Shown here: positions 55,420 through 64,000 of the stretch, in pieces
Layout: each line of letters starts with the position of its first letter
Position numbering within the stretch: position 1 is the first letter of the stretch
NCBI RefSeq assembly: GCF_003387075.1
Contig: NZ_QUMQ01000001.1
Coordinates: forward strand, 4,898,001 to 4,962,000
Reading direction: 5' to 3'
From: Asanoa ferruginea
GTDB taxonomy: Bacteria; Actinomycetota; Actinomycetes; Mycobacteriales; Micromonosporaceae
Length of the DNA: 64,000 nt
The notes under the pieces: model-generated
The model's input: the letters and a program-made list of their open reading frames with translations, nothing else
Told to the model about the DNA's origin: nothing
The model's database searches: none
Program-made: the position numbers and the translations under genes

Positions 55420-57357
55420 GTGGGCGTGGGCAGGCGTCAGCATGCACCGGTCGAGTCGGACGAGGCTCCGATCTACGTTCCCGCGCCGCCCTCCGACGAG
55501 GAGAAGTACAGCTACTTCCAGAAGCCGAAGCCGTGGATCTTCGCCTGGATCTTCGTCTCCGCGCTCGGCATCCTCTACGGCTACGTGATGGTCGCGGTCA
55601 AGTCGCCGCTGACCACGCCGGCGTTGTTGGTGCTGCCCATCATGGTCATGCCGGTGCTGGTCAACTTCTGGCTGCGCAGCCACCGGCCGCGGCTCACCCT
55701 CGAACAGCACCAGGAGGTGCTTCGCCGCTACCGGCCCGACCCGGCCGACACCGTCGACATCTGGGTGCCGATCTGCGGCGAGCCGATTCCGGTGCTGCGC
55801 AACACCTGCCGCACCGTCGCCGCCCTCGAGTGGCACGCCCCGGTCATGCGCTACCTGCTCGACGACGGTGACCCGCGCCGCGAGGTCGAGGAGATGGCGC
55901 TGGAGTTCGGCTTCGTCTACGTCCGGCGGCGCGATGCGGTGCCCGGGCGGGAGCCGCGCGAGGGGGAGCGGGGCTGGCTGAAGAAGGCCGGCAACATGAT
56001 CAACGCCTTCGAGTTGTCGATGGGCCGGTTCGGTGTGGTGTTCGACGCCGACTTCGCGCCGCGGCCGGACTTCCTCAAGGAGACCGTGCCCTACATGCAG
56101 GCCTACCCGCGGACCGGCATCGTGCAGACGGCGCAGTACTTCGACATCTCACCGTGGATGAACTACGTCCAGCGCGGCGCCGGCAGCCTCCAGGAGGTCT
56201 TCTTCCGCTGGATCCAGCCCGCCCGCGACGTGTGGCGGGCGGCGATCTGCGCCGGCACCAATGTGGTCTACCGCCGCGACGCCGTCGAGTCGGTGGGCGG
56301 GTTCGCCCGGGTGCCGCTCGGTGAAGACGTCAACTCCGGCGTGAAGCTGTGGACCGGTGGCTGGGAGACCCGCTACCTGCCGCTCGCCCTGGCCAAGGGG
56401 GTCGCGCCGGACACCTGGGGCGCCATCACCAACCAGCAGCAGCGCTGGTGCCGGTCGTCGATGCTGCTGATGACCGAGAAGCACTTCCGCGACGCCAAGT
56501 TCAACTGGCAGCAGCGGATGGCGTTCTGGGCGGCGTTCCTCTACTACATGGCCTCGGCCGGCCTGCTGCTCACCGCGCCGTTCCCGACGCTGACCATGCT
56601 CTGGTTCTTCCCGGACAAGGTGCTGCCGCACAACTACCTGCCGATGCTTCCGGCGTTGCTGGCCACCCTGCTGATCTTCCCCATGATGGCCCGCGGCTGG
56701 CGTCCCGAGATCTTCCGGCTCTGCATGATCAACTCGGGCTGTCACGTGATCGCGATCGGCGACGCGCTCCGCGCCAAGGTGCAGGAGTGGGTGCCCACCG
56801 GCGCCGTGACCAAGGCGGCGAAGACCAAGAAGAAGGGCGCGCCCGAACGGGTCTCCCGGCTGCTGCGGACCTGGGTGATCGTCGTGCAGGTGCTGCTGTG
56901 GTCGGGCCTGGCGCTGCGGCTCCCCGAATACGGCATCGGCACCCTCTGGGCCACCGCGTTGCTCGCCGCCGTGCAGCTCTACATGGTCGCGCCGTTGTTG
57001 CTGCCGTCGTACGGCATCCGCCCCAGCACCCCGCCCCTCGAGGTGACCGATCGCGGGCCGGCCGTGGCGGCGGCCGAGCGGGCCTGGAGTGCGACGCGTT
57101 CGGCGGCGGCGCAGCGTCAGGTGGGGTGGGACGCACCGCCGCCGGCCTGGTCCACCCACCCGGACCAGCGCCACCCGCGGCACAACCACCCGCACCCCGT
57201 CCAGGCGCACCATGGCGGGCCGCCGCCGGTCGGTCACGCGCCGGGCCCGTACGGTCCCGCGCCGCGTCCGCCGGTGCGGCGGTCGCCGCACGACGCTGTC
57301 GCCTATCCGGGCCCGCACCAGCCCGATCCGCCACACCATCTGGAGCGTGCCCGGTGA
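55420..57357 (+). CDS. GT2 glycosyltransferase, cellulose synthase-like
   Basis: 645 residues. Two N-terminal membrane helices, then a GT-A domain with DDG (148-150), DAD (209-211), GED (301-303) and QxxRW (339-343), and a C-terminal block of helices. These are the processive beta-glycan synthase motifs, but no PilZ domain is present. The Pro/His-rich tail (about 570-645) is unusual. GTG 55420 follows AAGGAGG (55408-55414); ATG 55321 is in frame further up. Its stop overlaps the next gene, so the product probably belongs to the three-gene polysaccharide operon. Confidence 0.87.
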   Translation: MGVGRRQHAPVESDEAPIYVPAPPSDEEKYSYFQKPKPWIFAWIFVSALGILYGYVMVAVKSPLTTPALLVLPIMVMPVLVNFWLRSHRPRLTLEQHQEVLRRYRPDPADTVDIWVPICGEPIPVLRNTCRTVAALEWHAPVMRYLLDDGDPRREVEEMALEFGFVYVRRRDAVPGREPREGERGWLKKAGNMINAFELSMGRFGVVFDADFAPRPDFLKETVPYMQAYPRTGIVQTAQYFDISPWMNYVQRGAGSLQEVFFRWIQPARDVWRAAICAGTNVVYRRDAVESVGGFARVPLGEDVNSGVKLWTGGWETRYLPLALAKGVAPDTWGAITNQQQRWCRSSMLLMTEKHFRDAKFNWQQRMAFWAAFLYYMASAGLLLTAPFPTLTMLWFFPDKVLPHNYLPMLPALLATLLIFPMMARGWRPEIFRLCMINSGCHVIAIGDALRAKVQEWVPTGAVTKAAKTKKKGAPERVSRLLRTWVIVVQVLLWSGLALRLPEYGIGTLWATALLAAVQLYMVAPLLLPSYGIRPSTPPLEVTDRGPAVAAAERAWSATRSAAAQRQVGWDAPPPAWSTHPDQRHPRHNHPHPVQAHHGGPPPVGHAPGPYGPAPRPPVRRSPHDAVAYPGPHQPDPPHHLERAR

Positions 57358-58349
57358 AGGCCGGAACCCTGACCGCGGCGATCACCCTGGCCGCCGGACT
57401 GGCCCTGACCGCCTGCGGAAGCACGACGCCCGGTCCCGGCGCCGGCACGGGCCAACCCGCCGCCGGCGCACCGGCGTCGTCGGCGCCGCCGGACAAGCCC
57501 GTCGTGGCCAAGGTCGGCGACGTCCTCGGCGACCGCCCGCTCTTCGGCGTGATGCTGCCCGAGCGCACAAAGAAGGCGGTCGACGCGATCGAGAAGGCGA
57601 CCGACTGCCGGCCCGAGCTGATCAAGGTGTTCGCGTCGGTCGAGGACGGCATCTCCGCGAAGACGCTGGCCGAGGTGCCCGGCACCCCGCTGCTGTCGGT
57701 CGAGCCGTGGAGCACCGCCGGCGGCGAGGAGCAACCCGACTGGCGGCTCGCGCGCACGATCGACGGCAGCTGGGACGAGAAATACGCCGCGATCGCGCGC
57801 GCTGTCGTCGCGTACCAGAAGCCGATCCTGGTCCGTTTCGCGCACGAGATGAACGGCCACTGGTATCCGTGGGGTAGCACGAACGGCAACCGCAAGGGCG
57901 AGTACGTCAAGGCCTGGAAGCACGTCGTCGGCCTGTTTCGCGACATGGGCGCGACCAACGCGCTGTGGGTCTGGTCGCCCAACATCATCCGCGGCGCCGA
58001 CAGCCGCACGCTCAAGGAGTTCTGGCCCGGCGAGGACTATGTCGACGTGGTCGGGCTGACCGGCTACGGCGTCCGCGAGAGCGACCCGACCAGGACCTAC
58101 AAGGACACCCTCGAACTGATGTACGCGCTGACCGACAAGCCCATCGTGCTGACCGAGGTCGGTGTCCAGCCCGGCCCGGAGAAGCGCGGTTGGCTCAAGG
58201 CGTTCGGTCCCTGGCTGAAGAGCAACCCGCGGATCGCGGGCTTCATCTGGAACCAGGTCAACCGCGACGGCCAGTGGAGTTTCGACGACACCGACGGCAA
58301 CCTCGCCGCGTTCCGCTCCGGCCTGGCCAAGTCGGGTGTCGCCTGCTGA
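57354..58349 (+). CDS. Lipoprotein of the GH26 beta-mannanase/glucanase type
   Basis: 331 residues. Lipobox LTAC (Cys21), then a barrel with HEMNGHWYPW (Glu165, likely acid/base) and LTEVGVQ (Glu268, likely nucleophile), the GH26 signature. It is tethered outside the membrane and may trim or release the glycan made by the GT2 upstream. GTG 57354 overlaps the GT2 stop (GTGA); its own stop overlaps the next gene (TGATG, 58347-58351). Substrate is inferred only. Confidence 0.85.
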   Translation: MKAGTLTAAITLAAGLALTACGSTTPGPGAGTGQPAAGAPASSAPPDKPVVAKVGDVLGDRPLFGVMLPERTKKAVDAIEKATDCRPELIKVFASVEDGISAKTLAEVPGTPLLSVEPWSTAGGEEQPDWRLARTIDGSWDEKYAAIARAVVAYQKPILVRFAHEMNGHWYPWGSTNGNRKGEYVKAWKHVVGLFRDMGATNALWVWSPNIIRGADSRTLKEFWPGEDYVDVVGLTGYGVRESDPTRTYKDTLELMYALTDKPIVLTEVGVQPGPEKRGWLKAFGPWLKSNPRIAGFIWNQVNRDGQWSFDDTDGNLAAFRSGLAKSGVAC

Positions 58350-60010
58350 TGGTGGACCAGAAGACAGCGCGGCGGCGGTCGGCCGACCGCGGCGACGAGC
58401 CGCCGACCCTGGTGCTCAAGCGCGGCGTGCGGTCCGACGACCAGACCCAGATCATGCGCTTCACCCCGACCGGCACCACGCTGCTGCCCCGGATCGCGGA
58501 CGCGCCGCCACCGCCCGACGAGCCGACCGCGGCGGTGCGGCAGCCACCGCGGCTGCCCTGGTGGACCCAGCTCCTGGTGTTCGTGCTGCCGGTCGCGATC
58601 GCGTTCCCGGTCGCCTGGCGGGGTGTCGGCAACCGGCAACTCTGGAACGACGAGCACGCCACCTGGCACGCGGCGACGCTGTCGTGGGGCGACCTCGGCA
58701 CGCTGCTGGGCAACATCGACCGGGTCGTGGCGCTCTACTACACGGTCATGCACGGCTGGATCGGGCTGTTCGGCGACGGCCCGACCGCGCTGCGGCTGCC
58801 GTCCGTGCTGGCGATGGCGGTCGCCGCCGGCGCCACCGGGCTGATCGGGCAACGGCTGTTCGACGCGCCGACCGGCATTGTCGCGGGTGCGCTGTTCGCG
58901 GTGCTGCCCGCGGTGAGCCGCTACGCGCAGGAGGCCCGCCCCTACGCGTTCGCGATCGCCGGCGCGGCGGTGGCGACGTGGCTGTTCCTGGTCGCGCTCG
59001 ACCGGCCGCGCTGGCGGTGGTGGCTGCTCTACGGGTTCGTGCTGGGCCTGACCGCCTACTTCCACGTGGTGGCGATCCTCGTGCTCGCGGCGCACGCGGT
59101 GCTCGGCTGGTCGCGTTACCGGCGTTCGGAGCGCGACGTGCGGCTGTGGAAGGCGCTCGGCGCCCTCGCCTTGATCGCCGCGCTGGTGATGCCGCTCGCC
59201 TATGCCGCTAAGGGCCAGTCGTTCGCGATCGACTGGATCAAGGCAGACCTGGACACGGTGAAGCAGTTGCCGCGCCAGCTCTTCGGCTCGTACGCGGTCG
59301 CGGCGGCGTTCGGGGGCATGGCGCTGGTGGCCGCGATCACGCTGCCGCTCGCCCGCCGGCGAACCGTGCTGCTCGGGCTGCTCGCCTGGGCCCTGGTGCC
59401 GCCGCTGCTCACCTACCTGACGTTCCCGCTGCTGCACCTGTTCCTGTTCCGGTACCTGCTGTTCACGCTGCCCGCGTGGGCACTGCTCTGCGCGGGCGCG
59501 ACGTCCGGCCTGATCCGGCTGATCACCGTGCGGTCCTGGCCGCAGCTCCTGGTCGGGGCGGTGCTGGTGCCGGTGGCCGTGCTGTTGGCACTCCCGGCAC
59601 ACGAGCAGATCCGCCAGGACCTGGAACCCGGCGAGCCCGACTACCACGCGGCCGCGGCCGTGGTCAGCGCCAAGCTGGCGCCCGGCGACGGCATCGTCTA
59701 CGCCGGGACCACCCGGCCGCCGCGACTGGGCATGGCGTACGAGATGCGCGACGTGCCGCGCCCGGACGACGTGCTGGTATCGGTGCCGTCGGAGCAACTC
59801 GGCGACTTCGGCGTACGCGAGTGCCCGATCACCAGCACCTGCGTTGCCAAACGGGAGCGGCTCTGGCTGGTGAGCACCAGCTACAGCCAGGACCCGTGGA
59901 GCGAGATGCCGGTGGAGAAGGCCCAGGCCCTGAAGCGGCTGTTCGCCGTCACCGAGCCGACCCACCACCGCCGCATCCACGTCTACCTGCTGGTGCGCAA
60001 GTCCGACTGA
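58349..60010 (+). CDS. GT39-like membrane glycosyltransferase (GT-C fold)
   Basis: 553 residues. An N-terminal cytoplasmic part, then about ten membrane helices and a C-terminal extracytoplasmic domain. The catalytic acidic pair in the first loop is Asp101-Glu102 (WNDEHATW), as in PMT/ArnT-type enzymes that use polyprenyl-phosphate sugars. QEARPYAFA is also typical. It is coupled to the GH26 gene by overlap, so it probably adds a sugar to the same polymer or to a linked lipid. Confidence 0.83.
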   Translation: MVDQKTARRRSADRGDEPPTLVLKRGVRSDDQTQIMRFTPTGTTLLPRIADAPPPPDEPTAAVRQPPRLPWWTQLLVFVLPVAIAFPVAWRGVGNRQLWNDEHATWHAATLSWGDLGTLLGNIDRVVALYYTVMHGWIGLFGDGPTALRLPSVLAMAVAAGATGLIGQRLFDAPTGIVAGALFAVLPAVSRYAQEARPYAFAIAGAAVATWLFLVALDRPRWRWWLLYGFVLGLTAYFHVVAILVLAAHAVLGWSRYRRSERDVRLWKALGALALIAALVMPLAYAAKGQSFAIDWIKADLDTVKQLPRQLFGSYAVAAAFGGMALVAAITLPLARRRTVLLGLLAWALVPPLLTYLTFPLLHLFLFRYLLFTLPAWALLCAGATSGLIRLITVRSWPQLLVGAVLVPVAVLLALPAHEQIRQDLEPGEPDYHAAAAVVSAKLAPGDGIVYAGTTRPPRLGMAYEMRDVPRPDDVLVSVPSEQLGDFGVRECPITSTCVAKRERLWLVSTSYSQDPWSEMPVEKAQALKRLFAVTEPTHHRRIHVYLLVRKSD

Positions 60011-60047
60011 CCCACACGCGCGGCTCGCGCCCGTCTACTGTCGACCG

Positions 60048-60674
60048 GTGATCAGAGCTGCCTTCCTGGACTCCGCCGCGACGGCGGCCACGCTGCTGCG
60101 CGCGCCGGTGTTGGCCGAGCGTTGGTCAGCGCCGAGCGCCCTCCCTGACTTCACCACCGGCGGTCTCGCCCGGCACCTGGCCAACCAGGTCACGCACACG
60201 GTGACCTTCCTGGCCGCGGAGCCGGGCACCGCCGCCATCCCGTTGCTGGCCCATTTCACCGGCAACACCTGGACCACGTCCCCCATCGACGCGGAGGACA
60301 ACGTCGGCATCCGCCGGCGCAGCGAGACCGCCGCACGGGAGACCACCGCTGCCGCACTGGCCGACCTGGTCGACGAAGCGCTGGTGGCGTTGCGGGAGAG
60401 CGTGCCGGCGCAGCCCGCCGACCGGCTCGTCGACCTCGGCGACTGGGGGCTGACGGTCGACGACTTCCTGCTGACCCGGGTGCTGGAGCTGGTCGTACAC
60501 GTCGATGATCTGGCCGTCAGCCTTGATCTGCCGACGCCCGACCTGCCGCCGGCGGCCACCGACGCGACCGTGGTCCTGTTGGCCCGGCTCGCGACCTGGC
60601 GGCATGGGCCGACGGCCGTGGTGCGGGCCCTGGCCCGGAAGGAGCGCGCGCCCGCGTCGGTCGCGGCGCTCTGA
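60048..60674 (+). CDS. Maleylpyruvate isomerase N-terminal (MDMPI) domain protein
   Basis: 208 residues with the helical MDMPI/DinB-like fold: GLARHLANQVTH near 38-49 and TRVLELVVHVDDLA near 143-156, where histidines bind a metal in known members. The family uses mycothiol or is mycothiol-linked in actinobacteria. GTG 60048 lies 6 nt after TACTGT (60036-60041), a likely leaderless start. A strong hairpin separates it from the convergent ppi gene. Confidence 0.8.
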   Translation: MIRAAFLDSAATAATLLRAPVLAERWSAPSALPDFTTGGLARHLANQVTHTVTFLAAEPGTAAIPLLAHFTGNTWTTSPIDAEDNVGIRRRSETAARETTAAALADLVDEALVALRESVPAQPADRLVDLGDWGLTVDDFLLTRVLELVVHVDDLAVSLDLPTPDLPPAATDATVVLLARLATWRHGPTAVVRALARKERAPASVAAL

Positions 60675-60679
60675 GCGAA

Positions 60680-60711
60680 AGCGCCGCCCCGGGAGACCCC
60701 GGGGCGGCGCT
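60680..60711. terminator. Bidirectional terminator between MDMPI gene and ppi
   Basis: AGCGCCGCCCCGGG (60680-60693) pairs perfectly with 60698-60711 around a 4-nt loop. It lies between convergent genes ending at 60674 and 60726. Confidence 0.8.
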
Positions 60712-60725
60712 GTGCGTGGATCAGG

Positions 60726-61556
60726 TCAGGCGGCCGGTGCGGCTACCTTGATCGTCTTGATCTCGATGTCGCTCTTGGGGTGGCCGCCGCCCGGCGACGG
60801 GTCGAACGCGCCGTCGTGGCCGGCCTCGGTGGCCTTCTTGATGTTTTCGAGGCCCTTGGTGACCTTGCCGAGCACCGTGTAGTCGGGCGACAGCTCGACA
60901 TCCTGGTAGATGAAGAAGAACTGCGAGCCGTTGGTGTCGGGGCCGCTGTTGGCCAGCGCGACGACGCCCTCCGGGTAGGCCGGCCGGTCGTCGACCGGCA
61001 GGTTCTCGTTGGCGTAGCGGAAGCTCGGGCCGCCCGTGCCGTCGGTGTCGCGGTAGCCCTTGCCCTTCGCCGACGGGTCGCCGCACTGGAGCATGCCGGG
61101 GAACATCCGGTGGCACTTGGTGCCGTCCCAGAAGTTCTTGCTGGCCAGGAAGCTGAACGCCTCGGCGGTGCAGGGCGACTTGGCCAGGTTCATGGTGACC
61201 TCGACCGGGCCGAAGCTGGTGTCGACCGTCATCACCTGGTTGCCGCTGGTCGGCGGCGTGGTGGTCGGTGGGACACCGACGTCCTTGGTGGTCGGCGTGC
61301 GCTGGTCGGCCGGGACCTCGGTCCAGGCACAGCTGATCGGTGCCGCCGACGGGTCGCTGGCCGCCGTGCTCTTGTCGTCGCCGCCCAGGCTGCTGACCAG
61401 CCAGATCACGCCACCGGCGACGATCAGCAGGGCCACGCCGGCGCCGATGAACGCCTGCCGCTGACGGCGCTTGTGCGCGACCGTCTGCCGGTCGGCCATC
61501 TCCTTCGCGAGTCGGGCCCGCGCCGCCGCGCGCTGCCGCTCTCTCGTGGACGTCAC
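60726..61556 (-). CDS. Membrane-anchored peptidyl-prolyl isomerase (cyclophilin)
   Basis: 276 residues. A basic cytoplasmic N-terminus, one membrane helix (about 36-55), a Thr/Pro linker, then a cyclophilin domain. CHRMFPGMLQCGD holds the catalytic Arg150, and GSQFFFIY the partner aromatic and Gln. It probably helps folding of exported proteins. GTG 61556 follows GGAGGAGAG. A homologue lies 44 nt upstream on the same strand. The position after relA matches ppiB in mycobacteria. Confidence 0.92.
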   Translation of the reverse strand: MTSTRERQRAAARARLAKEMADRQTVAHKRRQRQAFIGAGVALLIVAGGVIWLVSSLGGDDKSTAASDPSAAPISCAWTEVPADQRTPTTKDVGVPPTTTPPTSGNQVMTVDTSFGPVEVTMNLAKSPCTAEAFSFLASKNFWDGTKCHRMFPGMLQCGDPSAKGKGYRDTDGTGGPSFRYANENLPVDDRPAYPEGVVALANSGPDTNGSQFFFIYQDVELSPDYTVLGKVTKGLENIKKATEAGHDGAFDPSPGGGHPKSDIEIKTIKVAAPAA

Positions 61557-61600
61557 GGGACTCTCCTCCTGCTTCGACTCCTGGGCGTTTCGAGGTGACC

Positions 61601-62512
61601 CTAGCTCGCGTTCGTCGGTGTCCCGGACGGCGCGCCGGACGGGGTCGCCGTCGCGGATGGGCTGGTGGTCGGCGCGTCGCTGGGCTGCTCGCTCACCACG
61701 GCGCCGACGGTCAGGGTCTGGATGGTGATGTCGGTCTTCGGCTTGACCGGCAGGCCGTCGTCGTTGTTGACGGTGCCGATCTGGCCGATCTTCTGGACCA
61801 CGTCCATGCCCTTACTGACCGAACCAACGATGGGGTACGTCGGCTCGCCGCCCGGCGTGAAGTCCTTGAAGAAGATCAGGAACTGGCTGCCGTTGGCGCC
61901 CGGCGGGTTGGGGAAGAGCGCGACGGTGCCGGCTGGGTAGGTGGGCGGCGTGCCGGGTGCCGGTGAGGCCGACGGCGACGGGGTCGGCGCCGCCGCGGGC
62001 ACGTTCTCGTTGGCGAACGTGTAGGTCGGCCCGCCCAGGTTGGTGCCGCTCGGGTCGCCGCAGTGCACCGCGCCCTCGGGGATGATCTCGTGGCACTTGG
62101 TGCCGTCGTAGAAGTTCTTGCCCGCGAGGTAGGCCAGGCTGGCACCGCCGCACGGGGCGCTGGCCAGCTCGAGCTTGACGGTGATCGCGCCCTCGTTGGT
62201 GGTGAGGTTCATGTCACGGGTGCCGAAGGTCGGCACGTCGGTCGTCGACGGCTGGCCGACGTCTTTCGCGTTGACGTTGACGCCCGGCTCCTGCGGTGTC
62301 CACACGCAGACGTCGCTCGCGGTGTTGACCGGCTCCTTGTCGAAACCGCCGAGCGCCCAGAAGGCGCCGACCCCGATCAGGATCAGGGCGAGCGCGCCAC
62401 CGAACCCGGCCTGGATCCGGCGCTTCCGCCGCAGGACGGCCGCCCGGCGGGCCAACTGCCGGTCGAGCTTGGCACGCGCGAGCTTGCGCTGCCGATCCCT
62501 GCTGGATGCCAC
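61601..62512 (-). CDS. Membrane-anchored cyclophilin-like protein with altered active site
   Basis: 303 residues, same layout as its neighbour: basic N-terminus, membrane helix (about 37-55) and cyclophilin domain. The catalytic Arg of the CHR motif is Glu142 here (CHEIIPEGAVHCGD), and a Ser/Pro-rich insert (about 170-190) splits the domain. A disordered Ser/Pro/Thr tail ends it. Isomerase activity is doubtful. GTG 62512 follows AGGAG; codons up to 62584 lack a signal. Likely a tandem duplicate that diverged. Confidence 0.85.
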   Translation of the reverse strand: MASSRDRQRKLARAKLDRQLARRAAVLRRKRRIQAGFGGALALILIGVGAFWALGGFDKEPVNTASDVCVWTPQEPGVNVNAKDVGQPSTTDVPTFGTRDMNLTTNEGAITVKLELASAPCGGASLAYLAGKNFYDGTKCHEIIPEGAVHCGDPSGTNLGGPTYTFANENVPAAAPTPSPSASPAPGTPPTYPAGTVALFPNPPGANGSQFLIFFKDFTPGGEPTYPIVGSVSKGMDVVQKIGQIGTVNNDDGLPVKPKTDITIQTLTVGAVVSEQPSDAPTTSPSATATPSGAPSGTPTNAS

Positions 62513-62701
62513 CGGTGCTCCTCTTTCGGGTGTGCCTCGCGCCACAAACTTCCGGGAGAGCATACGGGCAATCGCTGGGAGCATGGTGAGAGGTCCTGCG
62601 CTTTGAGCGATCGGAGATCGTGATTACCAAGGGTGCGTGCCTGCGGGTAATCGACGTGCGCCGCCCGCTAGGCTGGCCAGAGCGACCAGAAAGGGACGAC
62701 T

Positions 62702-63406
62702 GTGCTGATCACGGGTTTCCCGTCCGACATCTTCGGCACCAACTGTTACGTGGTGGCCGCGGCGCCGGGCGAGCAGTGCGTGATCGTCGACCCGGGCATC
62801 GGGATCGAGAAGCGGCTCGACGAGATCCTCGCCGAGCACCGCCTGACCCCCGCCGCGGTGCTGCTCACCCACGGCCACCTCGATCACACGTTCTCCGTCG
62901 CGCCGGTCTGCGGTGCCAAGGGCATCCCGGCCTACGTGCACCCCGCCGACCGCGAGCTGCTCGCCGACCCGGCCAAGGCGCTGTCCATGGATCCCGCGCA
63001 GCTCTTCGGCGGCCGGCTGACCTACACCGAGCCCGAAGACGTCGCGCCGCTCACCGACGGTGAGGCGATCGTGATCGCCGGGCTCGAGATCACCGTCGAC
63101 CACGCCCCCGGCCATACCGGCGGGTCGGTGCTCTTCCGGCTGCCGGCCGGCACCGCGCGGGGCTGGGAAGCAGACGAGATCTGCCTCTCCGGTGACGTGC
63201 TCTTCGCCGGCTCGATCGGGCGCACCGACCTGGCGGGGGGAAGCATGACGGCGATGACAGCCAGCCTTCGTGACCGGATCCTCCCGCTCGCCGACGACAC
63301 CATCGTCCTGCCGGGCCACGGCCCGGCGACCACGATCGGCCGGGAACGCGCGACCAACCCTTACCTGCTGGAAGCCATGCGACCGGCCCCGACCAGAGGG
63401 CTATGA
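62702..63406 (+). CDS. MBL-fold metallo-hydrolase (glyoxalase II-like)
   Basis: 234 residues. Metal motif THGHLDH (about 57-63), then His in HAPGHTGG and Asp in SGDVLF, and PGHGPATT near the end. Homologues next to hisS in actinobacteria (Rv2581c type) are annotated as glyoxalase II; the thiol substrate, perhaps mycothiol-linked, is not proven. GTG 62702 follows GAAAGGGA. The stop overlaps hisS (ATGA, 63403-63406). Confidence 0.9.
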   Translation: MLITGFPSDIFGTNCYVVAAAPGEQCVIVDPGIGIEKRLDEILAEHRLTPAAVLLTHGHLDHTFSVAPVCGAKGIPAYVHPADRELLADPAKALSMDPAQLFGGRLTYTEPEDVAPLTDGEAIVIAGLEITVDHAPGHTGGSVLFRLPAGTARGWEADEICLSGDVLFAGSIGRTDLAGGSMTAMTASLRDRILPLADDTIVLPGHGPATTIGRERATNPYLLEAMRPAPTRGL

Positions 63407-64000
63407 CCAAGATGAGCAAGCCACGGCCGATCTCCGGCTTTCCGGAGTGGACGCCGCCGCAACGCATGATCGAGCAGCGGTTCCTCGACAAGATCAAGAG
63501 CGTTTTCGAGCTCTACGGGTACGCCCCGCTGGAGACGCGCGCCGTCGAGCCGCTTGACCAACTGCTGCGAAAGGGCGAGACGTCGAAAGAGGTCTACGTC
63601 CTGCGCCGGCTGCAGGAGGATCCTGGGTCTCCTGCTGACGACTCGCTGGGCCTGCACTTCGATTTGACGGTGCCGTTCGCTCGTTACGTGCTGGAGAACT
63701 CGGGCAAACTCCAGTTCCCGTTCCGGCGTTATCAGATTCAGAAGGTGTGGCGGGGCGAGCGGCCGCAGGAGGGTCGCTACCGCGAGTTCGTGCAATGTGA
63801 CATCGACGTGGTCGACCGTGACACGCTGCCGCCGCACTACGAGGCCGAGATGCCGCTGGTGATCGGCGACGCGCTCGGCTCGTTGCCGATCCCGCCGGTG
63901 ACCATCCAGGTCAACAACCGCAAGGTCTGCGAGGGCTACTACCGGGGCCTGGGCCTCGGTGACCCGGAGGCGGCGCTGCGGGCGGTCGACAAGCTCGACA
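63403..64000 (+). CDS. hisS: Histidyl-tRNA synthetase (N-terminal part)
   Basis: 199 codons to the right edge, frame open. Class II motif 1 and 2 regions are visible (ELYGYAPLETRAVEP, RPQEGRYREFVQCDIDVV), and LHFDLTVPFARYV contacts the substrates. ATG 63403 overlaps the MBL stop; an ATG at 63412 is also in frame. The gene continues beyond the window. Confidence 0.95.
   Translation, partial: MTKMSKPRPISGFPEWTPPQRMIEQRFLDKIKSVFELYGYAPLETRAVEPLDQLLRKGETSKEVYVLRRLQEDPGSPADDSLGLHFDLTVPFARYVLENSGKLQFPFRRYQIQKVWRGERPQEGRYREFVQCDIDVVDRDTLPPHYEAEMPLVIGDALGSLPIPPVTIQVNNRKVCEGYYRGLGLGDPEAALRAVDKLD

Overview
The window is chromosomal DNA of a very high G+C actinomycete, most likely a member of the Micromonosporaceae. 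This is inferred from the dense GTG/ATG/TTG starts, the phosphatidylinositol-mannoside genes, a mycothiol-dependent-type (MDMPI) protein, DUF1206/Holin-X/DUF3618/DUF4235 genes, and the actinobacterial order pdxST-yebC / ruvCAB-yajC-secDF-apt-relA / ppi-MBL-hisS. No rRNA, tRNA, transposase, prophage or CRISPR array was found.

Region by region. 0-2.2 kb: tail of an unknown gene, then small membrane/envelope proteins. 2.2-4.5 kb: an overlapping lipoprotein-MFS pair resembling mycobacterial lprG-p55. 4.5-11.8 kb: cold shock protein, aldo/keto reductase, Tam-like methyltransferase, an ADA-family deaminase, soxR with a divergent redox gene and a clear SoxR box, a CapA-like lipoprotein, a HIT hydrolase and a DoxX protein. 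11.8-25.1 kb: thrS, a CFA-type methyltransferase, a TetR/MFS pair with three operator-like palindromes, a two-component system, a secreted protein with a predicted N-terminal histidine, an AlkZ-like protein and EF-G2. 25.2-28.6 kb: the PIM cluster pgsA-patA-pimA plus a GPP34 protein. 29.5-33 kb: pdxST and yebC, with unusual inverted and tandem repeats around them. 33-43.5 kb: GH13 glucosidase, PLP enzyme, MFS/TetR, PucR-type regulator, 3-hydroxybutyrate dehydrogenase and a methionyl-tRNA synthetase. 43.6-53.5 kb: ruvC-ruvA-ruvB, yajC-secD-secF, apt and a RelA with a very long N-terminal extension. 53.6-60.7 kb: ArsR/SRPBCC pair, a translationally coupled GT2-GH26-GT39 polysaccharide operon and an MDMPI protein. 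60.7-64 kb: two membrane-anchored cyclophilins, an MBL hydrolase and the start of hisS.

The housekeeping blocks follow conserved actinobacterial order but are split by three accessory stretches (about 13.9-25.1, 33.1-43.5 and 53.6-60.7 kb). thrS/HIT is also inverted relative to pgsA-patA-pimA. Two themes recur. Many transcription units start with a TANNNT hexamer 6-8 nt before the start codon, which suggests leaderless mRNAs. Several intergenic gaps hold tandem repeats with periods of about 92, 61, 49 and 45 bp.

The most notable candidates are the large inverted repeat and related elements around pdxST, the GT2-GH26-GT39 operon, the SoxR box promoter, the RelA N-terminal extension, and a second cyclophilin that has lost its catalytic arginine.
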